Origin: Spodoptera frugiperda
Lineage: Eukaryota > Arthropoda > Insecta > Lepidoptera > Noctuidae
Direction of reading: 5' to 3'
Assembly: GCF_023101765.2 (NCBI RefSeq)
Contig: NC_064232.1
Coordinates: 7,123,933 to 7,187,932 of the forward strand
DNA length: 64,000 nucleotides
Below are positions 54,003 to 61,859 of the stretch, piece after piece. Below the pieces are notes generated by a model, which was not told where the DNA came from, searched no databases, and saw nothing but the letters and a program-made list of their open reading frames with translations. Position 1 is the stretch's first letter. Each line of letters starts with the position of its first letter. The translations under genes and the position numbers were made by a program.

Positions 54003-57000
54003 GTAATGTATAGAATCATAAACTACACTCTTTTTGATCCCTGAAAGAAGTAGACAGAAGTTCCCCTATATACAATGTTATGAGTACACTTTTCACCAGT
54101 TATGTTATAAGTCCCATGTAATTTTTTTTAAGGGGTGGTAAAATCATCCAATGACTTCAGAAAGGAGAGTCATGTCCGAATACTCAAATGCTCATCAATT
54201 TTAAGCCGCTCTCAAAACTAGTTCTGTCCCTATCAATTCTTTATAAAATGATAGAGATAGCACGATATTTAAGTACAACTTAAAATTGAGTAGCATTTCA
54301 GTATTCGGGCGTCAGACTCTAACTGACTGGTCAGTAAGAGTTTGTCACTCCCACTCGCCTCGTTCAAGGCGGGAGAAGTAATAGAATATTCCTCAAAATA
54401 AAATCTAGTGTTGCGTCTGTCTATTGGGCGGCCCTGATTGCTTACCATCAGGTGACCCGTCTGCCCGTATACCATAAAAAACAGCAGCTCAAAAAACATA
54501 GTACCTAAGTATTCTTTGTGTTTCCAGGTACCAAATTAGAGATATGGATGAAAACACTAGAAAAATATGTTTAGACATGATGCAAGAAACATTTATACGA
54601 GACGAGCCACTATGTGATATATTAGGTAAGGGTTTATTCAACATACATACATACAAACTCGTACATTAACAACACTGCAGGACTATGGACTATCAATAAA
54701 TCAGCTATCAAGTGTAGGAGAGCCATGCTTTGGCACGAATGGGCCGGCTCGACCGGAGTGATACCACGGCTGAGCAGAAAACCGAAGTAAAACAACGCTT
54801 ATGTTGTGTTTCGGTTTATGAGTGCGGTTACCGAAGGCCCATTTCCCCCCCCCCCTTCCTAATTTTTATAATCCCGGATTCCCCAATAACCCTTAAATTC
54901 CTATCGCCCAAAAGACAGGCAACGCGCTTGCAACGCCTTTATTTTTTACGGTGTCCGGTCTCTGTCAAATGTGTAGTCCCTTAGTCAGGTATACGGCACC
55001 CGCGGGAAGAGATGGAGTGATAACAAATGTACTCTACCCTGACGTCACCAAACAGTGATCATCTCAGTTTTTTTTTATTAGATTCAGACGACTATTTGCA
55101 CATAACGTAATGGCACCAATGATCGACAGTTTTAGAAGGTGGTGTGTTTGTTTCTAAGATTACGAGTATTTTATTATGTTTTAAAATAAAAGTGAAGTTG
55201 TATACGATAAAATATGTCCTTGAGATATGAATAGGCTATATTTTTATTTTTAAATATGATGTGGACTAGTATTAAAACCAAAAATAATAAATATTAATAA
55301 AATCCCCAATATTCGACACTAGAACTCCAATAATCGACACCCAGTTATCGACAATTACCAGTTATCGACACCCAGTTATCGACAATTACCAGTTATCGTC
55401 ACCCAGTTATCGACTATTACCCGCAATGAGACAGTAGACTGATTTGATCTGATCCGGAGCTGCGGACTACCTAGCGGGTTTACCGGAGCTCCGGGTCGAA
55501 AAGCAGGAGAAGGAACGGGGCGGTTTTTAGTCAGTAAGAGTCTGACACTCCCTCTCGCCTCGACCAAGGCGGGAGAAGTCATTGGATAATTTTACCCCTC
55601 AAAAAAAAAAAAAAAGACTGATTTGATACATTAGTTAGACCGTAATCAAAAGGAACAATTCAGTAAGTATTAATTTATTTGTCTTTTATGTTTAGGTACT
55701 CATACATTGTTTTTATAAAATTTGTCAAGTCTAATAACACTGACTACAAACTTTAAAAATCTTCACCAAAATTAGCTTTAATCTTGAATACTGTTTTATT
55801 TTGATAAAACTATACACTCTGATAAGATTAAATAAGTACAAATTAGGGAAATCAACAATAGTTACATATTTATTAAAATTAATTAATTTTATTTAGTACT
55901 TGGCCCCATACTACAACCAATGGAAGTTCTTCGTGTTATTTTGTCATGAAGAGTAATTCATGGTACTCCGAAACGTTGCGCAGCCCTTGCTATCTTTTCT
56001 CCATTCTTAACAGTTTCAACTGCTTTTTCAATCTGGTCGAGAGTGTAGTTTTTCTCGGAGCCATCTGTAAGAATCAATTACCTATTACTGGTAACTTAAA
56101 TATCTACCAATTCGGCAAAGAAAAGATGACCGTCGGTCACCGTATTCTCTTGTCAAATGTAACAAATAATTAATGGAATTGCAATGTGTCGAAATGGATA
56201 AGTATTTACCTAGTATTCATGACCTTTGACTTAAATTCAATATAAGTACTTAAGTCATAAAAAATTAAGCAATTATTTTAAATTCAAATCCAAAAATAAT
56301 TTATTTCACAGTTAAACAAATTTTATTTTTATAACAGAAAGAATTATTATCAGTGTAATATATTTAATGTATAAAATACCTACTAAATTTAGTTTATAAA
56401 ATGTATGTTCATTATTAAATGTAGTTTTTTTCTTGGAGACATCTGTATGAACCAATTATCGACACATTTCAATCCCATTAATCGACATCGTGTCGAATAC
56501 TGGTAACTCTACTTTGATCAACCTAATTTAAATATCTAACAATTCTGCAAAGAAAAGAGAACCATATTCCGTGGTTACACAAAAATAATTTTAATAAAAT
56601 TATTATCGACACTCGTCGATGATTGGAGCAAGTCAATTTCTGAGGACCAGTAATCGACACCGGCAATTTAGGTTAAAAAAATAACCTCCTAACTTTTTTT
56701 ATAACATAAATCGATCTTATCATTCCCATAATACGGCTTAAAAACCATCAAATTAATATAAGTTTCAATATATGAAAATAATGAACATATTTTGTACTTA
56801 CGTTCTTACAGAATCCGTTTAGAAATGCCGTTATTTTATGAGGAACACTTGCCGAACTAAGTTCTCACACGGCCATTTGTAAAAAAAAAGGCGGATTTCT
56901 TTCAAATTTCACTGGATGACAGCAGGAAGCGTATTGTCTGAGCCACAGTATAGCCATATTAAAAAATCGTATTATAACTCTTATTTTCTCTAATTAGAGA

Positions 57001-60000
57001 AAAAAATTGTCGATCATTGGAGCTTGTCGATCATTGGTGCCATTACGTTACGTCTTTTTTAGAAAATCATTCTATGTTTTCTCCCGCCTTGGGTAAGCGA
57101 GAGGGAGTATCAGACTCCTACTGACTAAATACCACCCCGTTCCTACTCCTGCTGTTCGAGCCGGAGCCCCGGTAATTCACTAGGTAGTCTGCAGCTCTAT
57201 GTATATATATCAGCATACCATCTTAAGTACATATTGTATAAGTTTTGTATTTGCCCTTACTCAATAACTGGTTCTTGTGTGAACTCGTGCGCATTACCTA
57301 ACGTCAAAACATACTAGCTGCAGCCCGCAGTTTCATTTGCCTTACCGACATTACATATAAACACCTTGTGTGTAATCTAGCGAGTAGTTTTAGTGTTTTA
57401 TTTCAAAAAAACCAAACAAACAATCATGGTAGATATGATCCCATCCACTCGCACGAAGCGCTTCACTTCAAGCTTCCTTGTGCGAACTGCTAGGGAGTGG
57501 AACTCCTTGCCGGAGTCTGTGTTCCCTGATGGGTATAACCTGGGTATCTTCAAAGCCCGAATGAATAGGTTGCTTATGGGCAGACGTGCTTCATTGTAGG
57601 CCGCATCATCACTTACTATCAGGCGAGATAGCGGCCAAACGTCGACCCATTAAATGTAAAAAAAAACAAATCCGGTGACTTTGTTTAAAAAAAATGTACG
57701 ACAGTCCCACTTGCGACCAGTCGACCAACGAGGCAGCATGTCACGGTTACTGACCAAAAATACCCTCAATTCCAGGTATAAACAAGGATCCAGTTTCCAT
57801 AGCTACCATCAGATCGAATTGGGAGAAGTATGTGTCAGGGAACACCAGCTTAGCTTGCTTCACTGAAGTAGATGGACAGCCTAAAGACCTGGTGGGGTTC
57901 AACATTGTGCTGGTGAAGAGTAAAGATGATGAGGAAGAGGATTTTGATAAGGTAGGTTTTTGGTGGTGGGCAACTGGCTGGCGTAGGACGTGTCGCGGGT
58001 TCGTTTCCCGCACGGAACAACTCTTTGTGTGATCCACAGATTGTTGTTTCGGATTTGGGTGTCATGTATGAAATTGTGTGTTTGTAAATGCACCCACGAC
58101 ACAGGAGAAAATCCTAATGTGGAACAACGTTATTTAAAAGAAAAAGAGAATCTATTTTTTATGGGGATAGGATAGAAAGGCATACAAGTAGATGAATCAC
58201 AGCTCACACATAGGACTTAGCTTTTATTCAAATATTCATGGTGCTTGGTGACTGGGCTACTCCCAGTTGTGCACTGCTTTGAGTGTGGGAGAGCCATGCT
58301 TCGGTACTGTTGGGCCGGCTTGACCGGAAACGGCCTCACAGAAAACTGACGTTAAACAACGCTTGCGTTGTGTTTCGTTGTATGACTGAGGTTACTGGAC
58401 ACCCAATTACCCCCCTTCCCAACAACCCTTAAATTCCTAACTCCCAAAAGGCCGGCAACGCACTTGCAACGCCTCTGGTGTTTCAAGTGTCAATGGGCGG
58501 CGGTGACTTACCATCAGGTGATCTGCAGCTATCAAACGGCTCAAGTTACATAATGTTATTTTACGGCAGTATACCTAATATCAGTTGACCTTGCAAGTGT
58601 TACAGATATCGATAAAACTATGAATGCAATTGATTGCAGTTGATAACATACGATTATATCATATTCTTTAATCGCTTTAAATAATATTGTACATTAACAA
58701 AGGAAGTGACGTTTTTTTAATATTTTTAATCCAGTAACGAAGTATCTAAGTCACGTCACGCCATTAGGCCCCACAGATGGGGCCCAGTAGGGCTGGGCGG
58801 GTTTACCTGGGCTCCAGCTCGAAAAGCAGGAGTAGGAACGGAGTGGTATTTAGTCAGTAAGAGTCTGACACTCTCTCTCTTCGCCCAAGGCGGGAGCAGC
58901 CAAAGGATAATTTGACTTTCAAAAGTGCAAGAGGGACGGAGCTATACAACCTACATAGCTCCGTCCCTCTTACACTGCTCAGTGATCAACCATTCTGACA
59001 CAATTGTAATAGCAGACTAAGGCCCCTGGTCTATTTTAAATAAATAATTTTGACTTTGACTTTGATTGTCCCCCATCAAAAAAGGAGGTAGCTTATGTTG
59101 TTTACCACTGCGTGAGGTAAGTGATATTATCTATAAACTATCTCATCTCACCATCTGACACGGAATCAGTAATCCGTGGTATGACAACATATAAGTAGAT
59201 TAGATAATAGCAAGGTAATATCTTGCATATCAGATCATTTTATTGCTACTTATAAATAAAATATGATCACCAACCAAGCTGTGTGGTGACTGCAGGTTCT
59301 TAAATCACCAATCCAGGGGCCTTAGTCTGCTATTACAATTGTGTCAGAATGGTCGATCATTGAGCAGTGCGAGAGGGACGGAGCTATGTAGGTTGTATAG
59401 CTCCGTCCCTCTCCCACTGCTCAGTGATCGACCATTCTGACACAATTGTAATAGCAGACTAAGGCCCCTGCTCTTCTAATCGGTGTTATAAGAGCCGAGC
59501 CGACTTGAAAGAACTAAATAAGGGTTAGGGGTGTGTTTTTTATTAAATAAGCCGGTAAACGAGCAGACGTAGCACCTGATGGTAAGCAATCGCCGCCGCC
59601 CATGAACCAGAAGCATTACAAAAGCGTTGGGCGTTAGGAATTTAAGGATTGTTGGGGAATCGGGGATTGGGAAGATTGGGAAGGTGGATAATTGGGCTTC
59701 TGGTAACCTCACTAACACAACGCAAGTGTCGGTCAATCACGTCTGCTTTCTGCTCGGCCGTGGTATCACTCCGGTCGAGCCGGCCCATTCGTGCCGAAGC
59801 ATGGCTCTCCCACACTTAATATGAATAAAAATCAAAATTTCTAACTTATAATCTAATTTATAATCGACTGCACAGTTGGTGTGGTGGCTGGGCAACTGGC
59901 TGCCGTGCAACGTGTCGCGGGTTCGATTCCCGCACGGAACAACTCTTTGTGTGATTCACAGATTGTTGTTCCGGGTCTGGGTGTCATGTGTATGTGAAAT

Positions 60001-60258
60001 TGTATGTTTGTAAACGCACCCACGACACAGGAGACAATCCTAATGTGGGGCAACGTTTTTTTAAAAGAAATAAAATCCCTTCTTTATACAGGTACAAGGA
60101 GAATCCTGGAAGAAGCTCCTCCGCACGTTGATCACAGCTGACGAGTTGTATGACGTGTTCGAGCACTACAAAGTGGACAGATACCTGACTTCCAGTGGAC
60201 TGACTGTGCTGCCTGAACATAGGGGGCAGAATATTGGGGCTAAGCTGTTTGAAGCTAG
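53914..60258 (+). CDS. GNAT N-acetyltransferase, arylalkylamine N-acetyltransferase-like; 5' four coding exons
   Basis: Exons 53914-54002, 54528-54625, 57776-57951 and 60092-60258 splice in frame (phases 2, 1, 0, then 2 at the edge) to 176 residues. The fold is an acetyl-CoA-dependent N-acetyltransferase. In insects this branch acetylates arylalkylamines and relatives, in cuticle sclerotisation and amine turnover; the substrate is not certain here. Evidence: the N-terminal MPWERP segment, YQIRDMDE at 31-38, FIRDEPLCDILG at 52-63 (the RDEPL motif of insect aaNAT-like proteins), VGFN beta strand near 103, and LTVLPEHRGQNIGAKLFEA ending at 176. The last block is GNAT motif A, the pyrophosphate-binding loop. 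Its usual second Gly is Asn (RGQNIGA), which is unusual. Family members are about 230-250 residues, so roughly 60 C-terminal residues lie beyond the window. The introns hold a pogo-like element, several SINEs, a LINE 3' fragment and foldback MITEs. Could also be an uncharacterised GNAT paralogue. Confidence 0.85.
54528..54625 (+). CDS. acetyltransferase exon 2
   Basis: Acceptor TTTGTGTTTCCAG, donor TTAG followed by GTAAGG. The first G completes the Met codon split from exon 1. Encodes YQIRDMDENTRK and FIRDEPLCDIL. Confidence 0.85.
54714..54948 (+). repeat. SINE-A copy in the intron after exon 2
   Basis: GTGTAGGAGAGCCATGC to CAACGCGCTTGCAACGCC. The 3' CCATGG...ACCATAAAAA part is missing. Contains a nine-C run. 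Confidence 0.65.
55448..55615 (+). repeat. SINE-D copy inside the pogo-like element
   Basis: TGATCCGGAGCTGCGGACTA to CCCCTCAAAAAAAAAAAAAA. Long pure poly-A tail, so a recent insertion. Confidence 0.75.
55893..56064 (-). pseudogene. pogo-type transposase N-terminal HTH (psq) remnant
   Basis: Minus strand: acceptor GATTCTTACAG then ATGGCTCCGAG. A one-base loss in the following A-run shifts the frame to NYTLDQIEKAVETVKNGEKI and ARAAQRFGVP, then an in-frame TGA where Arg/Ser is usual, then ITLHDKI. This is the helix-turn-helix of pogo transposases and related proteins. An upstream donor GTAAGTAC at about 56803 suggests the element's gene had a 5'UTR intron. The catalytic region is absent, so it is non-functional. 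Confidence 0.7.
57055..57200 (-). repeat. SINE-D copy beside the pogo-like right end
   Basis: TTTTTAGAAAATCATTCTAT to GAGCCGGAGCCCCGG and GGTAGTCTGCAGCTC. It starts within 5 bp of the transposon border. Confidence 0.65.
57393..57660 (+). pseudogene. LINE ORF2 C-terminal fragment with 3'UTR
   Basis: Open frame with TKRFTSSFLVRTAREWNSLP, then NLGIFKARMNRLLMGRRASL and a stop. This is the C-terminus typical of jockey/CR1-type LINEs, followed by ATAGCGGCCAAACGTCGACC and an A-rich tail. It is 5'-truncated and lies in the intron before exon 3. Confidence 0.7.
57695..57740 (-). repeat. SINE-C head fragment
   Basis: ACTTGCGACCAGTCGACCAA with CGAGGCAGCATG, ending about 40 bp before the exon 3 acceptor. 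Confidence 0.5.
57776..57951 (+). CDS. acetyltransferase exon 3
   Basis: Acceptor TACCCTCAATTCCAG, donor GATAAG followed by GTAGG. GT completes a Gly codon. Encodes INKDPVSIATIRSNWEKYV, CFTEVDGQPKDLVGFNIVLV and the acidic DDEEEDFDK loop. In frame with exon 4 in phase 0. Confidence 0.9.
57964..58135 (+). repeat. SINE-B copy at the exon 3 donor
   Basis: Begins about 12 nt after the splice donor with GGTGGGCAACTGGCTGG, lacking the first bases of the head. The B box is GGGTTCGTTTCCCGCAC. Ends ATGTGGAACAACGTTA. Confidence 0.75.
58281..58530 (+). repeat. SINE-A copy in the last visible intron
   Basis: AGTGTGGGAGAGCCATGC to GGTGACTTACCATCAGGTG; the last ACCATAAAA end is lost. Confidence 0.7.
58770..58920 (+). 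repeat. SINE-D copy
   Basis: CCACAGATGGGGCCCAGTAG to GGATAATTTGACTTT, where it merges with a repE tail piece. Confidence 0.6.
58928..59028. mobile_element. foldback MITE, truncated copy
   Basis: AAGAGGGACGGAGCTATACA to GCAGACTAAGGCCCCTGG. It lacks the outer left arm. It splits a repE tail (TTTCAAAAGTGC before; GTCTATTTTAAATAAATAAT and GACTTT after). Confidence 0.6.
59315..59469. mobile_element. foldback MITE, 155-bp near-perfect palindrome
   Basis: The left arm begins AGGGGCCTTAGTCTGCTATT and the right arm ends AATAGCAGACTAAGGCCCCT. The arms pair along almost the whole length, with AGCTATGTAGGTTGTATAGC at the centre. An RNA crossing it inside the acetyltransferase intron could form a long hairpin. 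Confidence 0.75.
59538..59817 (-). repeat. SINE-A copy
   Basis: TTTTTTATTAAATAAGCCGG to GAAGCATGGCTCTCCCACAC. Confidence 0.75.
59866..60058 (+). repeat. SINE-B copy at the exon 4 acceptor
   Basis: Full length: GACTGCACAGTTGGTGTGG, GGGTTCGATTCCCGCACGG, end ATGTGGGGCAACGTTTTTTT. It stops 33 bp before exon 4, and its T-run lies just ahead of the polypyrimidine stretch CCCTTCTTTATACAG. Confidence 0.8.
60092..60258 (+). CDS. acetyltransferase exon 4
   Basis: Acceptor CCCTTCTTTATACAG, donor GCTAG followed by GTTTG. Encodes VQGESWKKLLRTLITADELY, DVFEHYKVDRYL and the acetyl-CoA loop LTVLPEHRGQNIGAKLFEA, plus two bases of a split Arg/Ser codon. The next exon is not in the window. Confidence 0.9.
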
Positions 60259-60298
60259 GTTTGTTTAAACTTTAATGCAATCATACCGACGTACTTAG

Positions 60299-60640
60299 AG
60301 TTATTTATTTATTTATTTATTTCTTCATCACAAATACAGTGAATGGCGGACTTAATGCCTTAAGGCATTCTCTAACAGTCAACCATAGGGTAGTGCAGAG
60401 AAATGAAGCGGATCGATGCGAAGCCAAAACACAGGCACAAAAGAATAAATATAAGAATACAATGTACAATACATAATAATATAAGAATACAATACAATAT
60501 ATAGTACATATATATATATACATATATAATACACACAATACATACATGTAATACACATTACATACATATATGTACATACACATAATGGAGAAATAAGTTT
60601 CCTCAATTTCCTCAATTGTCTTGAGTCTGCCAATCTTTCA
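60299..60640 (-). repeat. LINE 3'UTR with (AAATA)n tail and TA-rich microsatellites
   Basis: TTATTTATTTATTTATTTCT followed by GTGAATGGCGGACTTAATGC and CTTAAGGCATTCTC. On the minus strand this is a LINE 3' end tailed by AAATA units. Inside are TA/CATATA tracts (60480-60590). The 84-88-codon minus-strand frames here are low-complexity. Confidence 0.6.
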
Positions 60641-60723
60641 TTATATGCTCGCGGACTTTAAATTTAAAGGAACTGCGATTTTTTTACTGCATTTAATGGT
60701 TACTTAACCCAGTTCTTAGATCG

Positions 60724-61023
60724 AGAAGACGTATTACCTGATGGTAAGCAATCGCCGCCGCCCTTACGCCCAATGGACACTTGAGACCAGAGGCGTTACA
60801 AGTGCGTTGCCGGCTTTTTGGGGGTTAGGAATTTAAAGGTTGTTGTTCGGGAATCGGGGATAGGGAAGATTGGGAAGGGACCCCCCTTCCTTAATTGGAC
60901 CTCTGGTAACCTCACTCACACAACGAAACAAATAGCAAGCGTTGTTTCACGTCGGTTTTCTGTGAGGCCGTGGTATCACTCCGGTCGAGCCGGCACAATC
61001 GTGCTGAGGCATAGCTCTCCCAC
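60724..61023 (-). repeat. SINE-A copy, near full length
   Basis: GAAGACGTATTACCTGATGG to GAGGCATAGCTCTCCCAC. It has an extra GGACCCCCCTTCC piece in the variable module. Confidence 0.7.
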
Positions 61024-61032
61024 AATTTAAAG

Positions 61033-61220
61033 CTAAGCGTCCACAGGCCCGCATCGTACGCATTCCGTATGACGTCATCAGTACGCATCGCATGTAGGCA
61101 TTGCCGATGATGCGGTCCGTACGATGCGGATCAGTGGACGCAGTTGTATGAGTTTCTATACAAGACTAACTAAAATCCGTTGCGTGCGATGCGTACGATG
61201 CGGGCCTGTGGACGCTTACC
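61033..61220. mobile_element. 188-bp MITE with TTAA flanks
   Basis: TAAGCGTCCACAGGCCCGCA at the left and its reverse complement at the right form inverted ends of about 30 bp. TTAA borders both sides (61029-61032, 61221-61224). The TTAA target suggests a piggyBac-type non-autonomous element. The interior is CG-rich with repeated GATGCG and TACGCAT words. Confidence 0.65.
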
Positions 61221-61257
61221 TTAAATAACTCTGAGTGCGACAGTTAATCTATTTATT

Positions 61258-61425
61258 CATGCAACTGGCTGCCACGCAACATGTAGCAGGTTTGATTCCC
61301 GCACGGAGAAACTCTTTGTGTGATCCACAAATTGTTGTTTCGGGTCTGGGTGTCATGTGTATGTGAAATGTATGTTTGTAAACGCACCCACGACACAGGA
61401 GGAAATCCTAGTGTGGGCCAAGGTA
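61258..61425 (+). repeat. SINE-B copy, 5' truncated
   Basis: ATGCAACTGGCTGCCACGC, B box GGTTTGATTCCCGCACGG, end GTGTGGGCCAAGGT. Confidence 0.7.
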
Positions 61426-61450
61426 TTTTTTTTTAAAAGAAGAAAAAAAA

Positions 61451-61530
61451 TTGTCTGGAATCAACACTAGTCTGCCCAAATTCAGTGCCGGCGTCGTGAA
61501 TTTGGGCAGACTAGTGTTGATTCCAGACAA
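61451..61530. repeat. perfect 34-bp inverted repeat, 12-nt loop
   Basis: The left arm 61451-61484 (begins TTGTCTGGAATCAACACTAG) and right arm 61497-61530 are exact reverse complements around GTGCCGGCGTCG. The loop coincides with the left end of the hAT-like MITE at 61483. Confidence 0.9.
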
Positions 61531-61814
61531 TTCGGCGGGGTCGTGATCGGGCGAAGGCCCAGGGCGACAAATTCTGGGGGGCGCTAAGTTGGAGTCTCTT
61601 GCCTCTCCTGGTGCAAACCCTCAGAACTGTGCTCTACGCTCTGTGCATATGCATATTTTATACGTCCGCGTCGTTGGCTCTGGGAAAGGAAAGATGAAAT
61701 TCTTAATATAATTTTACTTGGGATCCGCAAAAAACTAACACTTGATATTGCTTCCCTCAAGTGAGCGCCACAATATTTTCGCCCGGGGTATCAGTGGCCC
61801 TTACGCCGGCACTG
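61483..61814. mobile_element. 332-bp hAT-like MITE
   Basis: The ends CAGTGCCGGCGT and ACGCCGGCACTG are inverted repeats. The flanks CCCAAATT and CCTAAACT match at 6 of 8 positions, compatible with a diverged 8-bp target duplication. Internal GGGCGAAGGCCC and CGCCCGGGG blocks are near-mirrored. No coding capacity. Confidence 0.55.
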
Positions 61815-61859
61815 CCTAAACTAGAACCCCCTATCAATAAACTCATTCCCTAACTTCAT

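Larger units (their letters stand above)
55105..57048 (-). mobile_element. pogo-like DNA element, 1944 bp, decayed
   Basis: The first 24 bp (ACGTAATGGCACCAATGATC plus GACA) recur as a perfect inverted copy at 57025-57048. TA lies at both borders (55103-55104, 57049-57050), as in the Tc1/mariner/pogo superfamily. A psq-type HTH remnant reads on the minus strand. The word ATCGACA or its reverse recurs many times, clustered at 55305-55425, 56455-56490 and near the right end, and may mark transposase binding sites. A SINE-D sits at 55448. Part of the element is internally duplicated. No DDE catalytic domain remains. Confidence 0.75.

Noticed and set aside
55946..56173. 75-codon plus-strand ORF
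   Set aside because: It is the antisense shadow of the pogo-type HTH remnant.
59100..59125. GTGAGGTAAGTG as a splice donor inside the acetyltransferase intron
   Set aside because: Exons 3 and 4 already join in frame and match the protein family without an extra exon; no acceptor precedes it.
60317..60633. Tyr/Cys-rich minus-strand ORFs
   Set aside because: They are translations of TA/CATATA microsatellite in a LINE 3'UTR.
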